A stretch of 47,186 nucleotides of DNA from Roseburia hominis (GTDB taxonomy: Bacteria > Bacillota > Clostridia > Lachnospirales > Lachnospiraceae): the NCBI RefSeq assembly GCF_021531695.1, contig NZ_JADYUI010000021.1:1-47186 (forward strand), in the 5' to 3' direction. The stretch's first letter is position 1, and the number at the start of each line of letters is the position of its first letter. Below the pieces are notes generated by a model. That model searched no databases, was not told the DNA's origin, and saw only the letters and a program-made list of their open reading frames with translations. Positions 32,905-41,988 of this stretch are shown piece by piece. A program made the translations under genes and the position numbers.

Positions 32905-35066
32905 TAACGCCGGAAGAATTAGTATTTGGTCTGGATATCGGAACAAGAAATGTAGTCGGCTCCGTTGGCTATAAAGAGGGAAGAGAGTTCCATGTCATTG
33001 CACACAGTGTAAAAGAGCATGAAACAAGAGCCATGTTGGATGGACAGATTCATGATATCGGACGTGTCGGAAATACCATTAAGGCAATCAAAGATGATTT
33101 GGAACGTCAGTTGGAGCAGCCACTGAAAGAGGTTTGTATCGCAGCAGCCGGACGTGTGTTAAAAACCGTTACGACAACGGTGGAACATCGTTTTGTAGAA
33201 GAAACCATTGTGACAGGAGAAGATATCCATACTTTGGATTTACTTGGAATTGAACAGGCACAGCAGGTTCTGGCAGAAGAAAATGATACCCATTATAAGT
33301 TTTACTGTGTAGGCTACTCTGTGATGCATTATTACTTGAATGGTGAGATGTTTACGAATTTAGAGGGACATAAGGCAGAGACAATTTCTGAGGATATTAT
33401 TGTGACCTTTTTGCCGGAAGATGTAGTGGATGGCTTGTATTCTGCAGTTGATATTGCAGGATTGGAAGTTGTAAATCTGACGTTGGAGCCGATTGCGGCG
33501 ATTAATGTTGCAATTCCTGAGAATTTCCGTATGTTAAATATTGCACTGGTGGATGTCGGTGCCGGAACTTCCGATATTTGTATTACAAAGGATGGCAGTA
33601 TCATTGCTTATGGGATGATTCCACATGCGGGGGATGAACTGACAGAACTTATCGTGCAGCAGTATCTTGTAGATTTTAATACCGCAGAATCCATGAAGCT
33701 TGCATCTTCCTTTGGTGATACCGTTGAGTTTAAAGATATTATGGGGCTTTCTCATACGATTGAATCGCAGGAAATCTGGGATTTGACGGAGTCTACGGTA
33801 GATAAAATTACGGAAGAGGTCGCACAGAAGATTAAAGAATTAAATGGCGATAAATCGGTCAGTGCTACGTTTGTTGTCGGTGGTGGCGGAAAAATTCACG
33901 GATTTACGGAGAAGCTGGCAGAGCATTTAGGCATTGTAAAAGAGCGTGTGGCGTTAAGAGGCGAAGAGGTGCTTCAGGCAGTGAAATTTGAGCAGAGCGA
34001 TGTGAAAAAAGATCCGCTTCTTGTGACACCGATTGGGATCTGTCTGAATTATTATGACCAGAAAAATAATTTTATTATGGTACATTTTAACGGAGAACGG
34101 ATGAAACTTTATGACAATGGACATCTTACGGTAGTGGATGTTGCATTAAATGCGGGATTCCCAAATGATGACCTGTTTCCAAAGCGCGGAAAGGAAATTA
34201 ATTTTACTTTGAATGGAAAGCCACGCTTTATTCGGGGAGAAGCCGGGGAATCTTCCGTTATCCGCTACAATGGAAAGGTCGTAAGTATGAATACGGCATT
34301 AGAGCCAAACAGTTATATTTCCATTCAGCCATCGACCGCAGGAGAAGATGCTTACTGTACGATTGAAATGTTAGAAGAGTATGGGAAAGAAACAATCACA
34401 TTTTATGTAAACCACAAAATGATGACCTGTCCGCGCGTAGTTGCAGTCAATGGGGAAATGCAGCTTCCATCTTATTCCATTCAGGATGGGGATGTGATTG
34501 AGACCCAAAATTACTATACGGTTGCACAGATTGCTGCATTTATGGATGTCACATTGGATAAGGATGCAGATATTTTTGTCAATAATCGCAGATGTGACGA
34601 GAATGAACCTGTTTATGAGAATTTTGATGTGACATGGACAGTATCAGAAGAATCAGATATTGACTTTTCTGCAAAAATAGCAGAGAATACCAAAGAAGAA
34701 AATACAACACCGGAAAATGAAACGTCAGAGCAGAGTGCAGAGAAAGAAAATGCCAGACAAGAGCAGTTTGGAACGGATGCAGCAGAGGAGTCTGGCATGA
34801 ATACGGAAACTTTAGAAAATGCAGAGGCAAAGGAGCAGACGGTATCGGCTGAACCGGTTGATTTGCGGGTGATTGTGAATGGCAGACCAGTTTTTATGCA
34901 TGGGAAACCGGAGTATGTGTTTGTGGATGTGTTTGAATACATAGATTTTGACCTGTCAAGTGGAAATGGTCGTGCGATTATAACAAAAATTAATGAAAAA
35001 GATGCATTATTCACACAAAAGCTTTTTAGTGGAGATAAAATCGAGATTTATTGGAAAGAGAATTAA
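32901..35066 (+). CDS. Long FtsA-like actin-fold protein with C-terminal repeat domains
   Basis: 721 residues, much longer than FtsA (about 420). Residues 1-365 show the actin/Hsp70 ATPase motifs: GLDIGTRNVVG (phosphate 1), ALVDVGAGTSDICI (phosphate 2, 216-228) and VVGGGGKIHG (adenosine, 325-334). From about 430 on there are three repeat-like beta segments (434-477, 500-540, 656-718), the last after a low-complexity acidic linker (590-650). Normal FtsA ends in an amphipathic membrane helix, which is absent. The class occurs in Clostridia; a role in division or envelope assembly is inferred. Four-base overlap with coaE, two bases before the MBL gene. Confidence 0.82.
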   Translation: MITPEELVFGLDIGTRNVVGSVGYKEGREFHVIAHSVKEHETRAMLDGQIHDIGRVGNTIKAIKDDLERQLEQPLKEVCIAAAGRVLKTVTTTVEHRFVEETIVTGEDIHTLDLLGIEQAQQVLAEENDTHYKFYCVGYSVMHYYLNGEMFTNLEGHKAETISEDIIVTFLPEDVVDGLYSAVDIAGLEVVNLTLEPIAAINVAIPENFRMLNIALVDVGAGTSDICITKDGSIIAYGMIPHAGDELTELIVQQYLVDFNTAESMKLASSFGDTVEFKDIMGLSHTIESQEIWDLTESTVDKITEEVAQKIKELNGDKSVSATFVVGGGGKIHGFTEKLAEHLGIVKERVALRGEEVLQAVKFEQSDVKKDPLLVTPIGICLNYYDQKNNFIMVHFNGERMKLYDNGHLTVVDVALNAGFPNDDLFPKRGKEINFTLNGKPRFIRGEAGESSVIRYNGKVVSMNTALEPNSYISIQPSTAGEDAYCTIEMLEEYGKETITFYVNHKMMTCPRVVAVNGEMQLPSYSIQDGDVIETQNYYTVAQIAAFMDVTLDKDADIFVNNRRCDENEPVYENFDVTWTVSEESDIDFSAKIAENTKEENTTPENETSEQSAEKENARQEQFGTDAAEESGMNTETLENAEAKEQTVSAEPVDLRVIVNGRPVFMHGKPEYVFVDVFEYIDFDLSSGNGRAIITKINEKDALFTQKLFSGDKIEIYWKEN

Positions 35067-35068
35067 GA

Positions 35069-35866
35069 ATGGATATTTGTAGTATAGCAAGCGGCAGCAG
35101 TGGAAACTGTATCTATGTGGGAACTGATCATTGTCATCTTATGGTGGATGCCGGAATCAGTGGAAAAAGAATTGAAAACGGATTAAATTCCATTGGATTA
35201 AAAACAGCGGAAATTGATGGGATTTTAGTAACACACGAGCATTCTGATCATATCGGTGGACTTGGTGTTGTGACAAGAAAATACGGACTTCCGGTTTATG
35301 CGACAAAAGAAACGATTGATGCAATTTTACATACCCGGTCGATTGGAAAAGTAGAGGAATCTTTGTTTCACCCAATTGAACCGGACATGGATTTTTCCAT
35401 TGGAGATATTACGATAAAGCCTTTTTCCATTTCCCATGATGCTGCAAATCCGGTGGCTTATGTTATGGAAAATGGCAGCAAAAAAGTAGCAGTTGCGACC
35501 GATATGGGAAAATATGATGATTATATTGTAGACAAATTACAGGGTTTGGATGTATTATTATTAGAAGCGAATCACGATATCCGTATGCTTCAGGCAGGAA
35601 GTTATCCTTATCCGTTAAAGCGGAGAATACTTGGGGAAAAGGGGCATTTGTCTAATGAAGCCTCTGGTCAGCTGCTTGGAAAAGTATTGCATGATAACAT
35701 GAAAAAAGTAATTCTCGGACATTTAAGTAAAGAGAATAATTATGCACAACTTGCGTATGAAACGGTACGCCTTGAGGTGACAATGGGAGATAATCCGTAT
35801 GATGGATCGGATTTTCCAATTGTAGTGGCAAAGCGTGATGAGGTTACAGATTTGGTGAATGTGTAA
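35069..35866 (+). CDS. Metallo-beta-lactamase fold hydrolase (YycJ/WalJ-like)
   Basis: 265 residues. The metal site motif THEHSDHIGG is near residue 55, with SHDAANPVAY, ATDMGKYDDY and GHLSKENNY supplying the further ligands in the usual order. The N-terminal CSIASGSSGNCIYV is the signature of the YycJ/WalJ group, whose members act in DNA metabolism or wall control; for this copy the substrate is unknown. ATG 35069 is two bases after the FtsA-like stop; GGAAAGAG upstream supports it. Last gene of the operon. Confidence 0.88.
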   Translation: MDICSIASGSSGNCIYVGTDHCHLMVDAGISGKRIENGLNSIGLKTAEIDGILVTHEHSDHIGGLGVVTRKYGLPVYATKETIDAILHTRSIGKVEESLFHPIEPDMDFSIGDITIKPFSISHDAANPVAYVMENGSKKVAVATDMGKYDDYIVDKLQGLDVLLLEANHDIRMLQAGSYPYPLKRRILGEKGHLSNEASGQLLGKVLHDNMKKVILGHLSKENNYAQLAYETVRLEVTMGDNPYDGSDFPIVVAKRDEVTDLVNV

Positions 35867-35876
35867 CAGTCATGAG

Positions 35877-35912
35877 CAAGTAGAAAAGCGGATTGCGAAT
35901 GCCCGTTTTACT
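35877..35912. repeat. 36-base intergenic repeat, copy B
   Basis: Matches 3980-4015 at 31 of 36 positions (core GATTGCGAATG, end TTTTACT). It lies between the MBL gene and the ACT gene. Confidence 0.6.
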
Positions 35913-35975
35913 ACACATTTTACCATAAGACTCATAAGTGGGTTTGAAAGAAAGAGAGAGAGAAAGGAATAGAAA

Positions 35976-36260
35976 ATGGAAAACACAGTAGACAAGACAA
36001 TTATTACAGTAGTAGGAAAAGATACCGTTGGTATTATTGCAAAAGTTTGTACTTACCTTGCAAGTTCACAAATCAATATATTAGACATTTCTCAGACAAT
36101 TGTGCAGGGATATTTTAATATGATGATGATCGTAGATATGACCAAAGCAGATAAATCATTTGGGGAGTGTGCAGATGATTTAGAGAAGCTTGGTGAAGAA
36201 ATCGGTGTAAGCATCAAGTGCCAGAAAGAAGAAATTTTTGAGAAAATGCACAGAATCTAG
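35976..36260 (+). CDS. ACT domain protein, UPF0237 type
   Basis: 94 residues forming one ACT domain: TIITVVGKDTVGIIAKVCTYLA, then NILDISQTIVQGYFNMMMIVDM. ACT domains bind amino acids and regulate partner proteins. AAAGGA lies upstream of ATG 35976. The next gene, 18 bases on, is the UPF0210 protein; this ACT/UPF0210 pair is a conserved neighbour set, so the ACT protein is probably its regulatory partner. The ligand is not known. Confidence 0.9.
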   Translation: MENTVDKTIITVVGKDTVGIIAKVCTYLASSQINILDISQTIVQGYFNMMMIVDMTKADKSFGECADDLEKLGEEIGVSIKCQKEEIFEKMHRI

Positions 36261-36278
36261 TGTGAATGAGGAGGAACT

Positions 36279-37643
36279 ATGATTAACAGCTGGGAAGTAA
36301 AAGAGACAAATAACATGGTAGAGCAGGAGAATCTCGATGTTCGTACCATTACGATTGGAATCAGTCTTTTAGACTGCATAGATTCTGATTTAAAGAAATT
36401 AAATGATAATATCTATAAGAAAATTACTACTGTTGCAAAAGATCTTGCATCTGTGGGTGAAAAAATAGAAAAAGAATTTGGAATTCCGATTGTCAATAAG
36501 AGAATTTCCGTGACTCCGATTGCATTAGTTGGTGGTGCTGCATGTAAGACACCGGAAGATTTTGCAACGATCGCAGATACCATGGATCGTGCAGCAAAAG
36601 CAGTCGGCGTGAATTTGATCGGTGGTTATTCTGCATTAGTATCCAAAGGAATGACCAAGGCAGATGAGATGTTAATTCGTTCGATTCCTATGGCTTTATG
36701 CAGGACAGAGCGTGTCTGCAGTTCCGTAAATCTTGCATCCACCAAAACTGGCATCAATATGGATGCGGTAAAATTAATGGGTGAGATTTTATTAGAAGTT
36801 GCAGAGCAATCCAAGGATAGAGATTCTGTTGATTGTATGAAGCTTGTGGTATTTTGCAATGCACCGGATGATAATCCATTTATGGCAGGTGCTTTCCATG
36901 GTGTTACAGAAGCCGATGCAGTCATTAATGTAGGCGTCAGCGGACCTGGCGTAGTAAAGACTGCTTTGGAAAAAGTACGTGGCGAGAATTTTGAAGTGTT
37001 GTGCGAAACGATTAAAAAGACAGCTTTTAAGGTTACTCGTGTAGGTCAGCTCGTAGCGCAGGAAGCATCCAGACTTCTTGATATTCCATTTGGTATTGTA
37101 GATCTTTCCCTGGCACCGACTCCGGCAATCGGAGATAGTGTGGCAGATATTCTTTGTGAGATTGGTCTTGAATATGCGGGTGCACCGGGAACGACAGCAG
37201 CACTGGCACTTTTAAATGATCAGGTGAAAAAGGGCGGTGTCATGGCATCTTCCTATGTCGGTGGTTTAAGCGGTGCATTTATTCCGGTCAGCGAAGATCA
37301 GGGTATGATCAATGCCGTAGAAGCGAATGCCATTACATTAGAGAAGTTAGAGGCTATGACCTGTGTCTGCTCGGTAGGTCTTGATATGATTGCAATTCCG
37401 GGTGACACAAAGGCGACGACGATTTCCGGTATCATTGCGGATGAAATGGCGCTTGGTATGGTAAACCAGAAGACAACGGCAGCACGTTTAATTCCGGTTA
37501 TCGGAAAAGGTGTTGGTGATACGGTAGAGTTTGGTGGTTTGTTTGGCTATGCACCAATTATGCCGGTCAATCAATATTCCTGCGATGATTTTATTAATCG
37601 TGGTGGAAGAATTCCGGCACCGATTCATAGTTTTAAGAATTAA
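36279..37643 (+). CDS. PFL family protein, UPF0210 (DUF711)
   Basis: 454 residues, usual length. Related in sequence to the pyruvate-formate lyase fold group but without the glycyl radical loop (no RVSGY/F near the C-terminus). Distinctive segments: [58 protein letters not shown]. The enzymatic activity has not been settled to my knowledge. GAGGAGGAA precedes ATG 36279. It is paired with the ACT protein and followed by a terminator at 37665. Confidence 0.92.
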   Translation: MINSWEVKETNNMVEQENLDVRTITIGISLLDCIDSDLKKLNDNIYKKITTVAKDLASVGEKIEKEFGIPIVNKRISVTPIALVGGAACKTPEDFATIADTMDRAAKAVGVNLIGGYSALVSKGMTKADEMLIRSIPMALCRTERVCSSVNLASTKTGINMDAVKLMGEILLEVAEQSKDRDSVDCMKLVVFCNAPDDNPFMAGAFHGVTEADAVINVGVSGPGVVKTALEKVRGENFEVLCETIKKTAFKVTRVGQLVAQEASRLLDIPFGIVDLSLAPTPAIGDSVADILCEIGLEYAGAPGTTAALALLNDQVKKGGVMASSYVGGLSGAFIPVSEDQGMINAVEANAITLEKLEAMTCVCSVGLDMIAIPGDTKATTISGIIADEMALGMVNQKTTAARLIPVIGKGVGDTVEFGGLFGYAPIMPVNQYSCDDFINRGGRIPAPIHSFKN

Positions 37644-37664
37644 AGCATATAGTTGCGAAAGATA

Positions 37665-37694
37665 CCTCTCCTGGTGTTGCAGGGGAGGATTTTT
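37665..37694 (+). terminator. Terminator after the UPF0210 gene
   Basis: CCTCTCC (37665-37671) with GGGGAGG (37682-37688, one G-U), then ATTTTTT. Confidence 0.75.
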
Positions 37695-37726
37695 TGTATC
37701 GGAAATTTTTTTAAAGGATTTGGAAT

Positions 37727-38497
37727 ATGAAAAAAGTGATTTTACTGAGTGTGGAACTGGTATTTTTGATTTGGTTTTTCTTACCGTTTTTGTTAAAAAG
37801 AGTGATTAATGTCGGAAATCTATTTGGTATGTGTGCGACAATATTTGCACTTGTGATGACGTTATGGAATGAGAGAGTGCAGGAACTTCTCATGAAATGG
37901 CGGGAATACAAGCTGTTTTTTTATGGAGAGTGGGCAGTGCGAAGCGGAGCGGTACTGATACTTCTGCTTTTGGTGGTTTCGGCGGGAAAGATTGCTGTGG
38001 CGGGTTATGAAAAAGCACCTGCGGGAACACCGGTTCTTGTGCTTGGCTGTAAAGTAAATGGAGAGAAACCCAGTACGATTCTGGAAGAAAGAATAGATGC
38101 AGCGTATGATTATTTATCGAAAGATGAGGATGCAGTATGTATTTTGTCCGGAGGAAAAGGGATTGATGAGGGGATTTCCGAGGCACTTTGTATGTACCAT
38201 GGATTGACAAAACGTGGTATTGCAAAAGAGCGTTTGATTTTAGAAGATGCCTCGACGTCTACAAAAGAAAATATGGAATATTCAAAAGCTATCTGCGTCG
38301 AAGAAGGAATCGGAAATAAAGTGGTGATTATTACCAGCGAATTTCATGAATATCGTGCCAGATTACTTGCAAAGGAACAGGGATTTACGACTTATGCCTA
38401 TGGGGCATCGACAAATTTATTGTATTTTCCGACGTATTTTTTGCGTGAAGTACTTGGGGTATCGTATATGAGTGTGAGCGGATGGTTTGGAAAGTAA
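37727..38497 (+). CDS. YdcF/SanA-like DUF218 membrane protein
   Basis: 256 residues. Three N-terminal membrane helices (about 4-22, 28-48, 67-88) precede an extracytoplasmic DUF218 domain: PVLVLGCKVNGEKPS, CILSGGKGIDEGISEA, ILEDASTSTKENMEYS, and VVIITSEFHEYRA. DUF218 proteins are linked to envelope integrity; some bind or process lipid intermediates. AAAGGA lies 9-14 bases before ATG 37727. Its C-terminal end runs to just before the TetR promoter. Confidence 0.85.
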   Translation: MKKVILLSVELVFLIWFFLPFLLKRVINVGNLFGMCATIFALVMTLWNERVQELLMKWREYKLFFYGEWAVRSGAVLILLLLVVSAGKIAVAGYEKAPAGTPVLVLGCKVNGEKPSTILEERIDAAYDYLSKDEDAVCILSGGKGIDEGISEALCMYHGLTKRGIAKERLILEDASTSTKENMEYSKAICVEEGIGNKVVIITSEFHEYRARLLAKEQGFTTYAYGASTNLLYFPTYFLREVLGVSYMSVSGWFGK

Positions 38498-38501
38498 TGT
38501 C

Positions 38502-38549
38502 TTGACAAACGAGAAGATTTGTTATAAATTAGCGATGAACAAATATTCA
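38502..38549 (+). promoter_or_regulatory. TetR promoter with possible operator
   Basis: TTGACA (38502-38507) and TATAAA (38523-38528, spacer 15; TAAATT at 38525 gives 17). Just downstream, TGAACAAATATTCA (38536-38549) has TGAA/TTCA arms and resembles TetR-family sites, suggesting autorepression. Confidence 0.5.
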
Positions 38550-38573
38550 TTCAAAAACAGAAGAGGTGATGAA

Positions 38574-39182
38574 ATGCCAAAGTCATCAGAGCGGTGCAGA
38601 GAAATAAGAGAAGAAATGAAAGAAAAGATTATAAAGGAATCCATGTTATATTTTGCAAAAAACGGATTTTCCGGAACGAAAATCAGTGATTTAGCAAAGT
38701 ATATTGGAATCGGACAGGGAACCATTTATGTATATTTTAAGTCGAAGGAAGATTTGTTTTCAGAGATTTACCGAAGAATCAATAACAGTTCAGATATCAA
38801 GGAGTTAAAACGATTGTCGCATTTACCGATTTCGGCAAGACAAAAGATACATAAATTAACACAATCCATTATGGAAAATTTGAAAGCAGATAAAAATTAT
38901 GCAGCAAAAGTTACGTTGAATACACAGATGATGTTGGGAGAGGAAGACTATGCGTCTGCAGATACAACCTATCAGTCCAAGCTTTATCAGTATACGGCAC
39001 AGATTATAAAGCAGGGACAAAAAGAAGGAAGTGTCGTGGCGGGGGATGCAATGAAACTCAGTGATTACTATTGGGGAGTCGTTTATTTGTACGCATTAAA
39101 ACAATTATTTACGACATCGTATGAAATGATTTCAGTCAAAGATTTAGAACGCATTTTATTGAAGGATGAGAAAAATGAGTAA
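38574..39182 (+). CDS. TetR/AcrR family transcriptional regulator
   Basis: 202 residues, normal size. The N-terminal helix-turn-helix reads FAKNGFSGTKISDLAKYIGI then GQGTIYVYFKSKEDLFSEIY, the standard TetR pattern. The C-terminal ligand domain is not informative. GAGGTGATGAA precedes ATG 38574, so an upstream ATG at 38536 is not needed and would put the operator in the gene. It overlaps the SDR gene by 8 bp, so it most likely senses the substrate of that enzyme or a related compound. Confidence 0.9.
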   Translation: MPKSSERCREIREEMKEKIIKESMLYFAKNGFSGTKISDLAKYIGIGQGTIYVYFKSKEDLFSEIYRRINNSSDIKELKRLSHLPISARQKIHKLTQSIMENLKADKNYAAKVTLNTQMMLGEEDYASADTTYQSKLYQYTAQIIKQGQKEGSVVAGDAMKLSDYYWGVVYLYALKQLFTTSYEMISVKDLERILLKDEKNE

Positions 39183-39939
39183 GAGAATAGCAATTATTAC
39201 GGGGGCTACCGGCGGAATCGGAAGAGAATTTACAAGGTTATTAGTAGAAGAAGATATTGATGAGGTCTGGACAGTTGCGAGAAATGAAAAGAAACTTGAG
39301 GAAGTAAAAAAATTATATGGGGAAAAGGTGATACCATTAGCAAAAGATTTAACCCATACTGAGGAGATATGTGAAATAGAAGAGAAAATAAAAAGAGAGA
39401 ATGCAGAGGTTCTTTATTTAGTCAACAACGCAGGGATGGCAAAAATGGGATCCTATCAGGAATTTTCCATACAGGAGTTGGAAAACACCATTGATTTAAA
39501 CTGCAAGGCACCTGTAATTTTAAGCAATTTGTGTATTCCCTATATGAAAAAGGGAAGCCACATTTTAAATATCTCTTCTGCATCTGCATTTCAGCCGAAT
39601 CCATATATCAATTTGTATGCAGCATCTAAGGCATTTGAGCGAAGTTATTCGCGTGCACTAAATGTAGAGGTAGAAAATCTCGGAATTATAGTGACAGCAG
39701 TTTGTCCAAGCTGGGTGGATACAGAGATGCTAATCAAAGAACGAAACGGGAAAAAAGTAAAGTTCCCGGGTATTGTTACAGCGGAAGCGGTAGCAAAACA
39801 GGCAATGAAAGATGCCAAAAAGGGAAAAGATATGTCAATCTGTTCTTTCTATGTGAAATGCCAGCATGTAAATGTCAAATTAATGCCACAAAAGCTTACG
39901 ATGAAATTATGGATGCATGGATTGAAGAAGTATTTATGA
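39175..39939 (+). CDS. SDR family oxidoreductase
   Basis: 254 residues, classical short-chain dehydrogenase. Nucleotide motif TGATGGIG near residue 10, NNAG (about 86-89), catalytic Ser in ISSASAF and the YAASK pair (Tyr and Lys). The substrate is unknown. ATG 39175 lies within the TetR tail (8-bp overlap); GGATGAG upstream serves as ribosome site. The C-terminal 20 residues, rich in Met, Lys and Leu, are like membrane-associating tails of some SDRs. Confidence 0.9.
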   Translation: MSKRIAIITGATGGIGREFTRLLVEEDIDEVWTVARNEKKLEEVKKLYGEKVIPLAKDLTHTEEICEIEEKIKRENAEVLYLVNNAGMAKMGSYQEFSIQELENTIDLNCKAPVILSNLCIPYMKKGSHILNISSASAFQPNPYINLYAASKAFERSYSRALNVEVENLGIIVTAVCPSWVDTEMLIKERNGKKVKFPGIVTAEAVAKQAMKDAKKGKDMSICSFYVKCQHVNVKLMPQKLTMKLWMHGLKKYL

Positions 39940-39964
39940 AGAAAACACCTTTTTATACCATAAC

Positions 39965-39995
39965 TTGACAAAAAGTAACTAGTTACCATTATAAT
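39965..39995 (+). promoter_or_regulatory. MarR promoter and palindromic operator
   Basis: TTGACA (39965-39970) and TATAAT (39990-39995), spacer 19. GTAACTAGTTAC (39975-39986), a perfect 12-bp palindrome of MarR type, lies between them, so bound regulator would block polymerase. Confidence 0.75.
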
Positions 39996-40036
39996 AGAAA
40001 TTGGTTGTGTGAAAGAATAGAAGGGTAGGAATTTAT

Positions 40037-40519
40037 ATGGATTCAAAAATAACTTATGAAAGCAGGGGGACAGACTTAAGATGGATGAAAAAATTGTTGT
40101 TTGCGGGGGTGTTTATTCAGGAAAACCGCATGCATACGATTTTTGACCGTTATAATGAAATTTCCAGTAAGCAGTGGCTTTTGATGGTAGTAAGCAGTGC
40201 GTATGATACACCACAGGATCTGACAACGCTCGGTGATGCAATGGGTTGTTCCAGACAGAATGTGAAAAAGCTTGCATTGCAATTAGAAAAGAAAGGCTAT
40301 GTGATTTTGGAAAAATCAAAGCAGGACGCAAGGGCACTCTGCATGAAAATGACAAAGAAGGGCATAGAATTTTCAAAAGAAATGGGAAAAATGCAAGATA
40401 AGGTGCATGCGGCTGTTTTTAAAGAATTCAGTGAAGAAGAAATAGAAGCATATTATCATTTGTCTGTAAAGATGATGCATGGAATTGAACATTTGGAAGA
40501 GTATTTTATGGAGAAGTGA
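40037..40519 (+). CDS. MarR family transcriptional regulator
   Basis: 160 residues. The winged helix reads ISSKQWLLMVVSSAYDTP, TTLGDAMGCSRQNVKKLALQLEKKGYV, with the wing KSKQDARALCMKMTKKG. The N-terminal helix LRWMKKLLFAGVF would form the dimer. GGGTAGGA precedes ATG 40037. It is monocistronic with an operator between its -35 and -10 boxes; no efflux or detoxification gene follows, so targets lie elsewhere or it represses only itself and the SDR neighbour region. Ligand unknown. Confidence 0.9.
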   Translation: MDSKITYESRGTDLRWMKKLLFAGVFIQENRMHTIFDRYNEISSKQWLLMVVSSAYDTPQDLTTLGDAMGCSRQNVKKLALQLEKKGYVILEKSKQDARALCMKMTKKGIEFSKEMGKMQDKVHAAVFKEFSEEEIEAYYHLSVKMMHGIEHLEEYFMEK

Positions 40520-40583
40520 TATCGCAAATAGGGGAGGAAGAAAACGGAATAAAAAGAATTAGGAAGATTTTATACTTTCTTAA

Positions 40584-40612
40584 TTGCCACCGGCGAACAG
40601 AGGAGATATAAT
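40584..40612 (+). promoter_or_regulatory. Promoter of the Rpn nuclease gene
   Basis: TTGCCA (40584-40589), 17-base spacer, perfect TATAAT (40607-40612), 33 bases before ATG 40646. Confidence 0.75.
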
Positions 40613-40645
40613 AAAGTCAGAGAGAGGTTTTGGAACAGGAGGAAT

Positions 40646-41605
40646 ATGCAGAACATTAATACACCATATGATGATGTATTCAAAACCTTATTAAATGACT
40701 GTACGGAACTGGTAATTCCGTTACTTAATGAAGTGTTCCATGAATCGTATGATGGAACAGAAGAGATACAGTTTTATCCCAATGAGCATTTTCTGAACCG
40801 TAAAGATGGGCAGGAAGTGGAGCGAATCACTGATTCCTGTTTTGTTGTAAAAGGAAATCTGGTAAAGAAATACCATATTGAATGTCAGAGCAGTCCGGAT
40901 GACAGCATGCTGATACGGATGTTTGAGTACGATTCACAGATTGCCCTGGATGACAGTCAGGTGATACAAGGAGTGTTAAGGGTAAGATTTCCAAACTCTG
41001 CTGTCTTATTTCTTCGTCATAATAAGAACACACCAGATGAGATGAGAATCGAGATTGAAACTTCAGATGGAGAATTTTTTCTTAACATTCCGGTTATAAA
41101 AATGCAGAAATATACACTGGAGGAAATATTTCAAAAACAACTTTTGATGCTGCTTCCGTTTTATATTTTTACATATGAGAAAGAATTAAAGGTTATGGAA
41201 GCAGATGAGAAAAGGTTACAATCCTTACAAATGGAATATCAAAAGATTCTGGAACGATTGAATGAGATGTGCCAGAGAGGCATATTGAGTGAGTATGTCA
41301 AATGTACGATTTTAGACATGACAGGAAAAGTAGTCGAAAGTATCGCAAGACATTATGAAAAAGTGAAGGAAGGAGTGAAAGCAGTTATGGGTGGAAAAGT
41401 GTTGGAATATGAAGCAAAGACAATTCTAAAGCGTGGTATTCGCGAGGGAGTGCAACAAGGAATTCGTCAGGGATTGAATGAAAAAGGAATTCAGATATTC
41501 TGCAATCTGCTGAATCGGGGATATTCAGTGGAGGATGCACAATCCATAGCAGAGATTGATGATGAACTGGTAAAAATCGCACTTAAGAAAAGAGAAGAAG
41601 AATGA
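40646..41605 (+). CDS. Rpn family recombination-promoting nuclease / PD-(D/E)XK transposase
   Basis: 319 residues. The Lachnospiraceae-type start NTPYDDVFKTLLND is followed by the nuclease core: Asp63 in RITDSCF and Glu79-x-Gln81 in HIECQSS. A helical C-terminal half ends in GIREGVQQGIRQGLNEKG, a pattern of these proteins. RpnA-like nucleases cut DNA and promote RecA-independent recombination; many genomes hold several diverged copies. AGGAGGA precedes ATG 40646. It is full length with a strong promoter and heads the mobile region 40584-44178. Confidence 0.88.
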   Translation: MQNINTPYDDVFKTLLNDCTELVIPLLNEVFHESYDGTEEIQFYPNEHFLNRKDGQEVERITDSCFVVKGNLVKKYHIECQSSPDDSMLIRMFEYDSQIALDDSQVIQGVLRVRFPNSAVLFLRHNKNTPDEMRIEIETSDGEFFLNIPVIKMQKYTLEEIFQKQLLMLLPFYIFTYEKELKVMEADEKRLQSLQMEYQKILERLNEMCQRGILSEYVKCTILDMTGKVVESIARHYEKVKEGVKAVMGGKVLEYEAKTILKRGIREGVQQGIRQGLNEKGIQIFCNLLNRGYSVEDAQSIAEIDDELVKIALKKREEE

Positions 41606-41609
41606 GGGG

Positions 41610-41645
41610 AAGAAGCCGGCAGGTGAAAATAAATGTCAGCTTCTT
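41610..41645 (+). terminator. Possible terminator after the Rpn gene
   Basis: AAGAAGC (41610-41616) with GCTTCTT (41639-41645), 22-base loop, then AATTGTTG. Weak. Confidence 0.35.
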
Positions 41646-41647
41646 AA

Positions 41648-41893
41648 TTGTTGTTGAAAATTCAGCTATGTTTTTTATCATCAAGTGTAGAAGATCACAA
41701 GTCAGTATCAGTAGTAGTATGGATTATGGAATTGCCACTTGTTGTAAAGTCAGAGCCATTTTGCAATACCGTTAAGCGGAAACTTGCAAGATTTAGTGAA
41801 ATAGATAAAAATGAACAGACAGAAGAGTCTAAAAAGGAAGAAATGTCTGAGCCGAAAGAAAATGAAGTTCTTGATTACTCATTTGGTGTGTGA
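41648..41893 (+). pseudogene. Orphan reading frame, possible gene remnant
   Basis: 81 codons open from a TTG, with an in-frame ATG at 41726 but no ribosome site before either. The later part (VKSEPFCNTVKRKLARFSEI, then a Glu/Lys-rich tail ending VLDYSFGV) reads like the end of a real protein, with ordinary codon use. I do not recognise the family. It lies between the Rpn gene and the antitoxin, so a decayed gene is the likeliest reading. Confidence 0.35.
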
Positions 41894-41988
41894 ATTTTCG
41901 AAAAGGAGTTGATATTATCATGGAAACAGAATATACTAAGAGTGTAAGAAAAGTAAGGAATGCATTACACTTTGAAGGAGGTTTTGAT

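Noticed and set aside
38487-38573. Upstream extension of the TetR gene to 38487 or 38536
   Set aside because: It would include the promoter and operator; ATG 38574 has the ribosome site and the usual family start.
41419-41510. GxRxGxxxG-like repeats in the Rpn protein as a possible tandem DNA repeat
   Set aside because: It is the normal C-terminal pattern of this protein family, not a nucleotide repeat.
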